From positions 80,757,067-80,821,066 of the forward strand of contig NC_029519.1 of assembly GCF_001577835.2 (NCBI RefSeq): DNA of 64,000 nucleotides, written 5' to 3'. Origin of the DNA: Coturnix japonica (Eukaryota > Chordata > Aves > Galliformes > Phasianidae). The notes below the pieces were generated by a model, which did not search any database, was not told the origin of the DNA, and worked only from the letters and a program-made list of their open reading frames with translations. Each line of letters starts with the position of its first letter. Position 1 is the stretch's first letter. The translations under genes were made by a program, and so were the position numbers. Shown piece by piece: positions 24,800-36,183 of the stretch.

Positions 24800-24958
24800 A
24801 TAGAGTCATGGAATTGCAGGAGTTGGAGGGGACCCTTAAAGGTCATCTGTTCCAACCCCCCTGCAATGAACAGAGACACCCACAGCTCCACCGGGTGCTC
24901 AGAGTCCCTTCCAGGATGACCTGAATGTGTCCAGGGATGGGGCATGCACCACATTCAT
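24800..24958 (-). mobile_element. CR1 LINE, 3' fragment
   Basis: ATAGAGTCATGGAATTGCAG, AGTTGGAGGGGACCCTTAAA, GGTCATCTGTTCCAACCCCC, CTGCAATGAACAGAGACACC and GTCCAGGGATGGGGCATGCA form a minus-strand CR1. It shares its subfamily with the copy at 61084. Confidence 0.9.
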
Positions 24959-27800
24959 TATGGACTCCCATCCAGCTCACAGCACAGGCAGCGTTTGCTC
25001 TCAGTGACCACAAAGCAGACTGCCGTGCCCTTGGTCTATAACAGTGCAACAGCCTTGCCATGGGACAGAGGAAGGGCCAGGGACCTCCCACGGCTCCTCA
25101 TAACACATACAGTTTTATGACTGCATCTTGGAGTTGCCTAGAGGCATAAATAAACCTAGAGCAGTGGTTTTGCTTTATGGGTAGGTTTTGGAAACAGGAT
25201 GCTCAATAAGGTGTTCCTCAGGGTCCCCAGGTGTATGGGCGAAAGTTCCCACCATCACAGTGATGGGACACAGTGCTCATAAGGGATCCGGTGACCTCAT
25301 TGTGAATCAAAATGCGGGCAAAAAGGAATTTTCAGCTTTGAAAACTGCTGAGAGCACCGTCCTCGAGCAAAGAGGACACATCACAAGCAGCCCAAGGCAT
25401 TGCTGAGCATCTGAATCAGGAGTCCTGGAGCTCAGGCTGTGTTATGGAGCAAATGTAATATATCATCCTCATTCAAAGCCAAGCATTCTGATAGGGAAGC
25501 AACACTGCTGTGCTTCAGTTTGTAGGTAAATGTGAGTGGGATCCATGTGGGCACCTGAAGGTATCTGCTGTGCTGTGTCTATACAGATTGGTCAGAGAGC
25601 CTTTGCAGCCGTATGTAGACAGATCTCTTGAAAATCCCCCACTGAACTGCCTACAGCTCTCTATTGACCACAGAGAAAACCTCTGGGACTCAAATCGAGA
25701 CACCCGCGCTGTCAATATCTCATGAGACATGAGAGATGAGTCCCAGCCTTTGAGACAGAGGCAGCAGTATTGAAAACACATCCAATAACACAGAGCAGAT
25801 GCAGCACTTCTGGGTTGGAGCAAGGACAGTGCTCATGACTTTGCAAAGGCCATCACCGCCCACTCGTCGCTGGAACACGGTTCAGCCAAGGAATGCATTT
25901 TCTTGGCTCTCCCCAGCGGTTCTGAGTTTAACCACAACAACTCCTTCACGCTGATCTCTGCATGAAGTTAGCAAACGTGCTGGTCATATCGATCGTCTGA
26001 GTCTCAAAGCTGCTCCTTCGAGGTGGGTATTATTGTGTGTACTTAAATAGCGTATTTATCTCCCAGCACCAAGCGCCAGCTGACTCACAGATATGCAGAT
26101 AAAGCCTCTATCCGGGGTTGCTTCTATAACACACAATACAGCTCTGAAGACACCTCTTGGGAGCATCTCGTTGCTGAAGAGCTCCCTTTCCACCCGTGTT
26201 TTCTGCAGCAGCCACCTTTGTGTGCACAAGGAGCAGGGGCTTTTTAGCTGATTCACGAGGCATTTCCACTCTTCCCACGCTAACCCCCATTTGCAGAACA
26301 TGCTGAACAAGGCTGGGTTTCTCCTCTTCCTCTGCCCCTCTTCCTTTCCTGCTGCTTCTGCTCAGACTGGACACACACACTAACGATGCTCAGAGCAGCA
26401 GAAGAAAAGCAGCAGAGCTTTTCCTTGGATGAATCACAACAGATTTTACATTTTAATAATGTTAAACCGAAAGAAAGAAACAAAAAAAAAAAAAACAACC
26501 CAGCCAAACCCAACTCCCAGCTCTTCTTGGATTATAATGAGACACAGTTTCCTCCCAAGAAGCCCGAGGGATTATACAGCAATATTCTTCTTGAGCCAAA
26601 CACTCTGCTGCCTCAAACAGCTGCTCAGGGCTCACTTTGCAGCACAGTGCCCTCGAATTATGCCACAGCATTATGACTGAGGCACTGAGATGTGAGACCA
26701 TGGGCTGCAGGTGGGGTGGGAGCACAACACTCTCCTACAGGGCTGCAGGATGGAGGCACACAGCCACAGTCCCTCCTTGCCTCCAGTTCCTGGAGCTTAT
26801 CACTCCAACACTGCACTGGACTCACAACCATTCCCTGTTCTTTTCAGCTTCCCTTTCTCTCCCATCACAATCCCTCTCCTCCAGACTTTGCAAGGCCTCA
26901 TTCCTCCACGCAGAGCCCATCCACCCCCAGTTTATTCCCTCAAACCCCACGCCCTGCTCATAGTGCTCTTGGAGGAGTGACACTGACTTAAATAAGTGCA
27001 ACAGCGAGCGTTCCTCCTTCCAAGTTTCTCTCACTCATAAAATTGGTTTAATCCTCTGTTAAGCCCTGTAATATGCAGGTATTGATGGCTGTGCTGGAGT
27101 TAAGTAGCGTGGAACTATTAATCTTGCTTTAGTGGCCAGAGGTGGTGACCATTTATTTTCAAGCCCCAAGCATTGCTCCGAGGGCTGGGAGGGGTTTTGC
27201 ACCTGGTGATGCCTTCCAATCTCAGTGTTTTCTTTCCCTTGATCACACACTTCTGCTTGTTCCAACCATAAGACAAATACATCCCCATACACCATGTGTG
27301 CTCTGTATATTTGTGCATCCCCCTATGTATCTTCTAATTGCTTCCCACTCCCCGGTGATATTCACACTGTTTCTAACACAATGCTTGCTTCCACACTGGG
27401 CTTTATTAAACCAATTATGCTTTGCACAACTATTTTTGTGCTGGAGTGCAAGAGGCGTTTGGAGAACTGGTTTCAAACCTGGGTTTAAAATCAGTAACTA
27501 CATACTGGTTTGTCCCGTCGCAATAGGAGGAAGTAGGACGAGTTGATGCAACCTGGAACCAGGTTCACCGTGTGCTGTTTCATCAGGGCACGAGGAGGTT
27601 TCACTCTTGTTAAACTGCAGGCACAAGTTCAACCACACATGCAGGCACTCCCACGGAAGTCTGTCCGACCATTCAAGCTCTTAATTACACATGGAAACAT
27701 CTGGGTGAATTAATAAGCTTTGTGTGAACGGGAGGCTCCAGATCCCAGAGGAACTTATGGTGAAATCCAACAAGGTTGAGGTGGTTGGGCAACACAGAAT
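24959..27800. other. Intergenic block, no gene seen
   Basis: No gene, RNA or clear interspersed repeat. There is a short A-run at about 26487. Open frames near 26386-26991 overlap on several frames and show no family signature. Confidence 0.5.
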
Positions 27801-28020
27801 CTCATAGAATCATAGAATGGCTTGGGTTGGAAGGGACCTCAAGGATCATCAAGCTCCAACCCCGCTGCCGCATACAGGGCCACCAGCTTCCCCATTTAAT
27901 ACTAGATCAGGCTGCCCAGGGCCCCATCCAACCTGGCCTTGAACACCTCCAGGGGCAGAGCACTCATAGCCCCTCTGGGCAGCCCTTTCCAGCACCTCAC
28001 CACTCTTTCCTTACAGCTAG
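27801..28020 (-). mobile_element. CR1 LINE, 3' fragment
   Basis: CTCATAGAATCATAGAATGG, CTTGGGTTGGAAGGGACCTC, AAGGATCATCAAGCTCCAAC, CCAGCTTCCCCATTTAATAC and CCCATCCAACCTGGCCTTGA form a well-kept minus-strand CR1 3' UTR of about 220 bases, truncated 5' near CTTTCCTTACAGCTAGACCT. Confidence 0.95.
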
Positions 28021-28021
28021 A

Positions 28022-28060
28022 CCTGATGACCTTGACTGTCTTCTCCAACCTTATGATTCT
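28022..28060 (+). mobile_element. CR1 3' tip
   Basis: TGATGACCTTGACTGTCTTC, TCCAACCTTATGATTCTGC is a plus-strand CR1 end joined head to head to the minus-strand copy at 27801. About 39 bases remain. Confidence 0.7.
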
Positions 28061-28204
28061 GCAAACACAACACCCAGCCCATGATTAAATCAGTTTAAAG
28101 CAGCATAGTTTTACTCAGGGAAAGGTATTAAGGCAAGGCCAGTTTCTGGACCCCCAGAGAACTCAGGGCATATGGGGAGTGCCCAACATACGGCCTTGGT
28201 GATG

Positions 28205-28345
28205 CTGAAGGAACTGCAGTGTTTCTGTGGGGAGAGGCTGAAAGAGCTGGGGATGCTCAGCATGGAGCAAGGGAGGTTCATGGGGATCCTATGCATGGCC
28301 ATAAAGCCCTGCAGGGAGGTGCAAGGAGACAGTGACGGTGCCCAG
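28205..28345 (+). mobile_element. CR1 LINE, internal fragment
   Basis: GGGAGAGGCTGAAAGAGCTG, GGGATGCTCAGCATGGAGCA and GGGAGGTTCATGGGGATCCT match the CR1 segment around the end of ORF2 and start of the 3' UTR (AGAGAGCTGGGGCTGTTCAG type). The 3' tail is missing. Confidence 0.75.
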
Positions 28346-29234
28346 GGCCAGGCCCAGAGATACACAATCCAGAGCCCAGACTAAAGAAACGCAGCCCAGC
28401 CCAGCCCGTCTTCACTGTTTCGTTGGAGTTTTGTTTCCAATGCACGAAACTGCCTTGCTTTCCTTTGTTCCTACCCAAAACGCCCTGAAGAATCCAGCTG
28501 AATGTGCCACATTGTACCGGGCTGCCTCTGAATGCATGTCCCCATTCCCTCCCTTATGCAAGGAGAGCAGACAGAGCTGTTTTTATAGCACGGAGGCTTT
28601 CCCCAGACTGCATTTGATTCAGTATCGTTGGTCAATGGTCTTTCAGTCACTTACCACACTGGGGACTTTGCTCTGTTCTTGCAGAAAAAGGCTGATGTAT
28701 TCAGAGCACTCTTTGCAAAGAACAGGCTGGATGGGACGGCTGCACTGGGAAGAATAACTGCTTACAAACAACACTTTTCCTTTTCAACAGAGAGGGAGAT
28801 TCGGTAAATAATTTACACTTCTGTCCCAGCCCCACTCACACCCACATCCTCCCAAACACACGCTCTGTTCTCACAGCCACCCAACTCGAGGCGATCGAAT
28901 GCTGTTTTTCAGTGCCTGCACATCTTCCCATTGAACACGGGAGAGATATATGGGACAAATCTTTCCATAAAGCTCTTTCAAGACAAGCTGGAAACTGGAG
29001 CACTTTTGATCAAAGACGCAGCTCAAGGCAGCAAAACGTCATCCCGATAAAGCTTTATAAAGTTCGGTCTCATCAGGAAGGCTGGTTCAGGTTTGGTTGG
29101 TGTTTGAATAGAAAATCTACAAGAGCAGATGTGCTGCGAGTAACTCGGCCACCACAGTGCCTTCCACTGAGCCGGGCCATGTGGCACTGCAGAATTGTAT
29201 AGCATGAAAGATGGGTTCTTTTCAATGAGATAGA

Positions 29235-29400
29235 GAAATTATAGAATGGCTTTGGTTAGAAGGGACCGTAGAGATCATCTATTTCCAACACTCTGCTGTG
29301 GGCTGGTTGCCCCCTTCAGATCAGCTTGTCCAGGGCCCCCATCCCAACTTGGCTTTGAATACCTCCAAGGATGGGACATTGACAGCCTGTTACAGTGTGA
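29235..29400 (-). mobile_element. CR1 LINE, 3' fragment
   Basis: AATTATAGAATGGCTTTGGT, TAGAAGGGACCGTAGAGATC, TTGTCCAGGGCCCCCATCCC and AATACCTCCAAGGATGGGAC form a minus-strand CR1 3' UTR, moderately diverged. Confidence 0.9.
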
Positions 29401-29727
29401 CTACAGCTCTGTAATATTCTATTCTTCTCTGCCTGAATTTCTGCAGCCACAATGAAGTTTTATTATGAGTTTCCCCCGACTCTAGAAATAAAAGGATCTA
29501 AAGCATCTGTGAGCACACAAAGTATTTTACAGCTACTCATCATTATTCATCAGACCTTTGTCCCCCTGCAGCACTTTATTTACTACATTACGCCCTTTAT
29601 TAAGCATATTGTCTAAAGACCTTTGGTCACTACTTTCACATCTAGAGAAAGAAAAAGAGAAATCAAACCAGAACTCTAGCAGTCTCCAAGCTCGTGTCTA
29701 TATGTGCCATAATGAGTGGATGAATGA

Positions 29728-29845
29728 TCGTAGAATCCTAGAATATCATAGTCATAGAATGGTTTGGGTTGGAAGGGACCTCAAGGATCATCAAGCTCCA
29801 ATCACACACACTCTGCCCCCCACCAACCTCCACATTTAATACCCA
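29728..29845 (-). mobile_element. CR1 LINE, 3' fragment
   Basis: TCATAGTCATAGAATGGTTT, GGGTTGGAAGGGACCTCAAG and GATCATCAAGCTCCAATCAC followed by CCACATTTAATACCCAG belong to the same subfamily as the copy at 27801. The tail is lengthened by extra octamer-like units, and the 5' side ends at a short GGAT run. Confidence 0.88.
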
Positions 29846-32167
29846 GTGATGGATGGATGGATATTCTTTTCCTTTCTCCTGCTCTTTGTAGAGCAAGGAG
29901 GGTGTTAGGGTGGGCAGCAAGGACACGCTGTTGGACTGGTGTGATCCAGGTCTAGCAAGGGCAGCTGGAAAGGCCATTGAGTGAAGGGAGGATTTGGGAA
30001 CACAGGGTGGGAATGTCATGTTGGGTGAGGAATAGCAAAACTGGTGACGCTGGGCTGGCAGCTAATTGGAAACAGCTGGTGTCAGGCCCTTGGGAAGGGA
30101 GTTATTCTGGAGTTCAGTCCTTCAGCAGGGCTCATCTGAACAGAAGGAAAAAAATGTATTTATAAGGTGGTGCTGGGGCTGTGGCTTCATGTGGTTTTTG
30201 ACCCCAGGTATTGCTGTGACTCGACCCAATGGAGCTGCAGAGATAAAGAGGCCGAGGGACCGGCCTCGCAGGGCAGCTCCGTTGTTTACACTCCCAAGAC
30301 ACCCAGCCCAACCCTGACTCAGCCCTCAGCAATGATGGTCTGATCCTATTAATATCAATGGAAGTCTTCTTAACGAGGACATAATTTCACCCCAGAGGCC
30401 AGTTTGTTAACGAGTGTCTCTGGCTATCCTGTCATTGGGCATGTGAAGAGGGTAGCAACTCGACTTAGACACTGTGCAAATATGTGCAGAGTAAATATGT
30501 ATTTAATTTAAGTATAGTGACAACATACAGGGTCATAAAAGTTTGGCAGCAAGAGTGAAAAAGGGGCGAGTGCAGCTCCTCGCAACTATAACTCAGTGCT
30601 AGTGCTACTTGCCCATTGCAGCCTTGCTTACAATCAGCGTCCAAATAAACCCTTGCTTACCAATTAGCTTTTGTTTTCAAGTTGTGTGACAGTCACCCAA
30701 GTGTTATTCTGATGACTTGTGTTTTTTTTTGTTGCTGTGATAAGGAGACTCCTCTGTCTCTCAATTCACTCCTCTTGCTACGCATGGTTTGCAAAAACAC
30801 CATTGTCTTGCAGCTCCTGCTGCCAGGAAAGGGCGTTTTAATCATTCTAGTACATCTATTACAAAGTATTTCTGCTTTCCAAAACAAAAATAGCTTTGCT
30901 TGCCTTCTGAGATAACCAAACCCCTCCCCTTCCAACCTATATTTGTGTGTTGGAAAGTTGCTCGACACACACACACATACAAAAAGACCTTGGGAACGTT
31001 ATTCACATGTTAAAACTGGACAGATTAAAGTTAATTTAACAATAATGATCTCCCACAGTTAATGTTTTATTCCGGATAGCAACAGGGCACAGTGTGATCC
31101 CTAACAAGGTCAGGAAAGGATTTCTCCTGTTGTGCAACGCTGACGGATGTTAGTCTTCTCTGAAGCATTTGAGAATGGCCACCGGCAGCTGATGAATGCT
31201 GCAGGAGCTGAATGATCAGCGTGCATTGATGTGATAACACTTTCACCCTATTCTCATGCTCCGGATGATCCCGTACAGCTGAGCTGATCCTTCTTAACCC
31301 TTCATTTAAGAGCTGAAGTTGGCTTGATAACACCAACCAACCGACTCACTCCTGCACACATCTGATTCCTTCAGTTGTTTAGTAGATTTATTCTTCTCTT
31401 GATTTATCAATTTTAAGGAACAAGCTGCTATAGGAAAAGGGTAGGGAGAGATACAAGGAGAGATGGCATCTTGTGTTGTCATAACAAGCTTAGGTTGAAA
31501 AAAATCCCCATGTAGCACAATGTAAACCGTGTAGCTACAAACCACGTAGCACAAAAGCTCTCCTCTAAGTCTGACGCAGTGAAATTCGACTTGAGGATGT
31601 GAACAGACTGTTTATTCTCATTGCGTCAATCAGTGTTTTTATTTTCATCCCGTCAATCAGTGTTTTTACTTTCATCCCTTGTGTTTGGCAAGAGAGGGGC
31701 AAGCAGGCGTTGTGAAAGTAAAAGTAATTGTTCCCTCTGATAAATACAGGTGGGCAGATCTGGGCAGAGGATGGAGGCTCTAAGGTTGGGCTTAAGATTG
31801 TTTTCTTTCCTATCTGCTCAATACCTGTGTTTTCAGTATCCCTGGTGACTTACTTGGAAGACACTGAAGCTCCCACTGAAGAGCCTCTCTCAGCACAGGT
31901 AGCTGGTAGCTTGATTTGTATATACAAATGAACCACTTAAAGGCAGTGAGTTGGCAATTTGTGTCTGGTTTGTTGTGACTCTGTACTGCTGGACCTAAAC
32001 CCTGCTGGCCCTTTTTATAGGGGAAAATATGAGCAAAATTTCATTCCATTAAAACAAAACAACACAAAACACTTCTCAGATGCTGTTAATTTTCTATAGT
32101 TGAAACGAGGTGTTAATTACCCAAATTATGAGACTTGGATATAAAGGAAAAAGTATTTTTACCCCTT
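29846..32167. other. Intergenic block upstream of ATRN, no gene seen
   Basis: Apart from the 27-bp tandem repeat at 31624-31677, nothing recognisable. The stretch 30430-32100 is comparatively AT-rich and free of CR1. No open frame here is convincing. Confidence 0.5.
31624..31677. repeat. 27-bp tandem repeat, two copies
   Basis: CGTCAATCAGTGTTTTTATT and its continuation TTCATCC (31624-31650) are repeated at 31651-31677 with one change (T to C). It is a small, recent local duplication. Confidence 0.93.
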
Positions 32168-32295
32168 AAGGCGACCAGGGTCAGTGTGGATGGGGCTGTG
32201 AGCAGCTGATGGAGCTGTGAGCATCCCAATTCACTGCAGGGGAGTGGGACCAGACAGGCCTTTAAGGGTCTTTTCCAACCCAAACCATCTTGTGA
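32168..32295 (+). mobile_element. CR1 LINE, 3' fragment
   Basis: GTGAGCAGCTGATGGAGCTG, TTCACTGCAGGGGAGTGGGA, GGCCTTTAAGGGTCTTTTCC and AACCCAAACCATCTTGTGAT form a plus-strand CR1 end of the same type as the copy at 3800. It is the CR1 nearest the ATRN promoter, about 450 bases upstream of the CpG island. Confidence 0.9.
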
Positions 32296-32744
32296 TGGCA
32301 GCAGTGACTGGGATACCGATGTCTCGGTATCTTATCGTATTGATATGTTGATTCCCTTCAAAGCTTCTTCCATTCTGGGGTGTGTGTGTGTGATTCCAGT
32401 CCTTAGGTATGTCACGACTTGTATTTTTGTACAACAAAACATTAATACATACATTGTTGCTAGTTTATACAGGCATATTGTTAATTATTTTAACTTCTCC
32501 TCTTTGGATCCTTTATTACTCAGGTCTTATTTATCCAGCACCAAAAACCAGTAGTTCTATTTCAGACAGCTGGACAGACAGGACCTGCAGTCTTCATACC
32601 TGCGACTTCTACCTAATAACAACAAATTGCTTCACTTATATAACGAGACCTTGAAATAAAATACTCTTATCTTATCCTAAATGCAGAAACAACACTTGAT
32701 TCCCACAGTTTTCCTTCCTTTCTACACCTATTTCACATCAACCC

Positions 32745-33300
32745 CAACGAACGGACGACCCCACAACGGCCTCACTGAGGTAAAGGGCGGGACGAGCCGC
32801 CCGCCCCGCCGTGACGCCATCGCCCGCAGCCCGGCGGCGCCTCCCGGTTCCCCTCCCTCCTTCCCATCCCCGTCGCCTCCTCTTCGGCCACCGTAACAGA
32901 GGAACATCCCCCACCCCTCGTCGGCCACCGTCCCGGGGAGGAGGAGGTTCCCCGGCGGCGGATGGTCCTCGTCGTCCCGCCGCCCCCCGGCCGCCCCTCC
33001 TCCCGCAGTCGGAGTCGGCGGCAGATGGCGCGGCGGGGCCCGGCTTGGAGGGTTGGGAGGCCTCAGAGGTTGCTGTTAGCGCTGTTGTTGTTGCTATTAC
33101 CGGCCGTGCCGGGATTAGGGCCAGCCGCCACCGCTGCCGCCGATGAGAAGGAAGAGGATGGAGGAACGGCGAAAGAATGCGACAAACCGTGTGCCAATGG
33201 CGGGCGGTGCCAACCGGGCACCGGGCAGTGCGAGTGTCAGCCCGGCTGGGTGGGAGATCAGTGCCAGCACTGCGGGGGACGATTCAGGTGAGGATTAAGG
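32745..33300 (+). promoter_or_regulatory. CpG-island promoter of ATRN
   Basis: CpG density rises abruptly near 32745 and stays high to about 33300, covering the putative promoter, 5' leader and exon 1. GC-box matches are visible at 32785-32791 (GGGCGGG) and in the run CCGCCCGCCCCGCC at 32797-32810. A YY1-like GCCATCGC lies just after, near 32816. No TATA box is evident, which fits a broadly expressed gene with dispersed starts. The exact transcription start cannot be read from sequence. No gene was recognised on the other side, so a divergent transcript is possible but unsupported. Confidence 0.8.
32962..33287 (+). CDS. ATRN: ATRN (attractin) coding exon 1
   Basis: Attractin is a large type I membrane and secreted glycoprotein. 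It is an accessory receptor for agouti signalling and is needed for myelin upkeep. This exon encodes an Arg/Pro-rich start, a signal anchor (LLLALLLLLLPAVPGLG), an acidic linker (DEKEEDGG) and one EGF-like module, CDKPCANGGRCQ to GWVGDQC, with six cysteines. It closes with QHCGGRFR, the start of the CUB domain, and the splice donor is CAG|GTGAGG at 33287/33288 (phase 2). The motif ECDKPCANGGRC matches mammalian ATRN and not the paralogue ATRNL1, which lacks this spacing. Two in-frame ATGs exist, 32962 (MVLVV) and 33025 (MARRG). I chose the first because it is the first ATG in the island and human ATRN also has a long basic segment before its hydrophobic stretch. The second would give a more usual signal peptide. 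Confidence 0.93.
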
Positions 33301-34260
33301 GGGGTCTATAGGATCCCAAGGGGCTCCCAAGGGGGTGCTGGGGAGTGAGGAGGTCGTTTGTGGGCTCTCAGATGAGTGATGGTGTGAGGGGGGGGATTAG
33401 GGGGCTCGGAAGGCACAAAGAGCCAATGTGGGGACTCACGAGGAGGTGTTGTGTGGGGGCAGGGGAGCCTCAAGTTGAGGTCTGGGTGTGGGTCTTGCAA
33501 GGCATAAGTAGATTAAGTGTGTTTTAAAGGGGTTTGCAAGGGACCAGGAGTCCATTTGGGGGCTCCGAAGTGGGTTCGGAGGCTTCCACTGTGTAAGGAA
33601 CAAGCGATAGGTGCTCACGAGTTGTAGGGAGCAGAATTAGTGGCTTGCAAATGGGTTGATAGGGTGTGAGGGCTGGGTTTCAGTGTTTCCAAGTTGCAGG
33701 AAGCCCATCTACGGGTTCACAGTGGGGTTGAAGGGTGTGAAGAGCCTGTCTGGGGGTTCACGGAGGTGGTGAAGCTCTGAGGGTGGTTGTGCAATGCATT
33801 ATGAGGGCAGTGGGGTGTAGGTGTAGGGTTGGTAGTGGAGTTAGAAGGGGATATTGGAGGTTTGGGTGTTCCTACCAAGGTCTGGGAGCAGTGGGAGGTG
33901 GGTGCAGGGCTGTGGGGAGAAGTGGGAGATGGTAGCAGTGGATCAGGAGTGGTTGTGTTTGCTTTATGTGAGGGCTGGAGAGGGAGTGAGATGGGGATGA
34001 TTGATGGGGGAATGCAGTGGGGTAGGGGCAGGATCCAGCCAGCAGCAGGTTGCAATGGGGCAGGAAGGCTTAAGGCTGAGAGAGAGGATTGCACGGGGGG
34101 GGAGATGCAGCTTTTAGGGTGGGTAAGAGCAGTGCTGGCTCTTGGGGAGGGACAGGGGAGCGATGGATGGGTTTGTGTGGGGTTGAAGACAGAACTGAAC
34201 CAGCAGCATTGGGGCTGGTGTGCAGGGATTGTTTCCAGGCTGGGACATTTTTTGGGTGGG
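33300..34260 (+). repeat. G-skewed start of intron 1 with degenerate G-rich repeats
   Basis: The plus strand is far richer in G than C, with recurring units resembling GGGGGCTCACGAGGTGGGTT (for example near 33360, 33430, 33556, 33711 and 33747) at irregular spacing of about 35-125 bases. It looks like a decayed minisatellite. G-runs of three to eight are frequent. Confidence 0.6.
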
Positions 34261-35799
34261 AGAAATGGCTAAAAAGTGGTTCTTGGCAAAGCAGCCCTGT
34301 GTGTTTTCAGACAGCATGTATATATGGTGCTGAGGAGTGATCTCTGGGTTGGACTGTGCTGGTCCAGCACTGTTGGGACCATTTCTAGTGGCAATGGGAT
34401 GCTGAATTGGGCTGTGTCTGTCCTACAGCTTGCTAGATTGGAAATCCACATGGAAATAGGTTGGGAATTCACCCTGGCTTCACTTAGGTTTGCAGCAGAA
34501 GGGTCTGTAAGATGGTGACCTGTTATCAGTGTGTGTCTGCATGTGTTTGGTGAAGTCTCAGCAGGGTTGATTCTTGGGGGAAGAAGGAAATGAAAACGTT
34601 CTCCTGGGCAGTGCTGCCTTCTGGGGGAGCTCCTATGGAAAGCACTTAATGTAAATGTGGGGGAAGAAGGAGCTGCGTGCACGAGGAAAAACACTTTGTA
34701 TGCTTGCGAAGTGGAGCTTCGTACAGATATCTATAATTATCTTCATTCTCATTTGTATTTACATGGGATGGATGCGCGATGCAGCTGATCATAAAGGGAT
34801 TTTCCAAGGAAACTCTGGAAGCTGAAAGCTTCCTTTTGAGTGTTTATAGCCGGCGTGGTGATAAGTATTTCCCTCTCATCTAGAGAGCTTTTGGAGATAG
34901 CTACTTATGTCTTAGCTTCCTCGAGCACTTGAGGATATTTGTAAGTTGAAGGGGACCAAATCTGAATAGAGGCAGAGCGATGTAAAGTGCTGCTGGGTAA
35001 CAAAAGAGCTGGTCGACGTGTGCTGCAGGCTGCTTTTGTCTGTTTTGATGAAGCTCCTTGTTCGTTCTTTACGCAGATTCCAGTGTAAAAATTACCACTG
35101 AAAATTATCAGCCCGTGTTCTTCACTCCATCTCCTTCATTTACCTGTTGGTGAATCGAGGTTTCCTTGTCGTGTTATTTAGACTTTGAGCCCTGAGAAAA
35201 GTGCCAGCGAGGGTTTCTCAGCGGTGCTCAGAGCTTTGCAGTGTGCACTGAGCTCACCCTTTCCTCTGTCACAAATGGCATTGCAGCTTTTCTTTGGTTT
35301 CTAATTATTTTTGAGGCTGCCGAGAGCTTGGCTTTAAAAGCTTTGCTTATTAAATGCTGCAGGTAGGAATAGGAAGTACGAGGGCAGGTGAAAATTACTT
35401 TGTAAGCGTGGTGTATTCCACGTGCTTATCTACACGACCGTGAATTGTAATTAAATACGGCATGTTAATCACTCTGTTCTTTATCTGGGTGTTTGTGATG
35501 ACTGTATCTGGGGTCTTGGCTGGTTTAGGTTGCTTGCCAGGGCTGTCGTGTCACGTAGCTTGTGCTTCACCCTCACTTCTTCCTATGTGAGCAGCTGGCT
35601 TCATGCTGCAGCCCGTGAACACTCTACACACTGAGCAAGTCTTTGTAGTTACAGTGTGGTTAGAAATAAGGCCAGCAATCCAGGGGTGGACTGTTCCCTT
35701 TCTTAAACCCTACAAAGGGGAGATTGCTTGCAGTCCAGTGCTGGGGATGTACTTCTTTCTGAGGATATGCAGTGTGCTGTGACTTCTGGAAAGGAAAGT

Positions 35800-36183
35800 G
35801 ATGTGGGAGAAGCTCCCATATGGTTGTGTTGGGGGGTGGCTTGTAGCTGGAGGAGGCTCAGGGGGAGACCTCATTGTTCTCTGTTGAATTTAAATGAGGT
35901 TGGAGGGAGGTGGGGGTTGGCCTCTTCTCTCTGATAACTGTGATAGAATGAGAGGTGATGGCCTGTGTGTGGGGGTCAGGTTGGATATTAGGAAACATTT
36001 CTTCTCTAAAAGAATGGTCAGGCACTGACACAGCTGCCCAGGGAGTGGAGGAGTCCCTGGATGTGTTGAGGAACCATGGAGATGTGGCACTGGGCAGTGT
36101 GGTCTGTGGGCATGGAGGGGTGGGTTGGGATTGGGCTTGGCGAGCTTAGAGGTCGTTTCCAACCTTAATGATTCTGTGATTCA
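35800..36183 (+). mobile_element. CR1 LINE, 3' portion
   Basis: GAGGCTCAGGGGGAGACCTC, AGAGGTGATGGCC, GGTTGGATATTAGGAAACAT, TTCTTCTCTAAAAGAATGGT, CACAGCTGCCCAGGGAGTGG, GGAACCATGGAGATGTGGCA and TTTCCAACCTTAATGATTCT form a long, fairly complete plus-strand CR1 3' end of about 380 bases. Confidence 0.92.

Noticed and set aside
32811-33146. Open frame of 111 codons overlapping ATRN exon 1 in another frame
   Set aside because: It starts at GTG, not ATG, and is kept open by high GC content. The ATRN frame has clear homology and splice sites.
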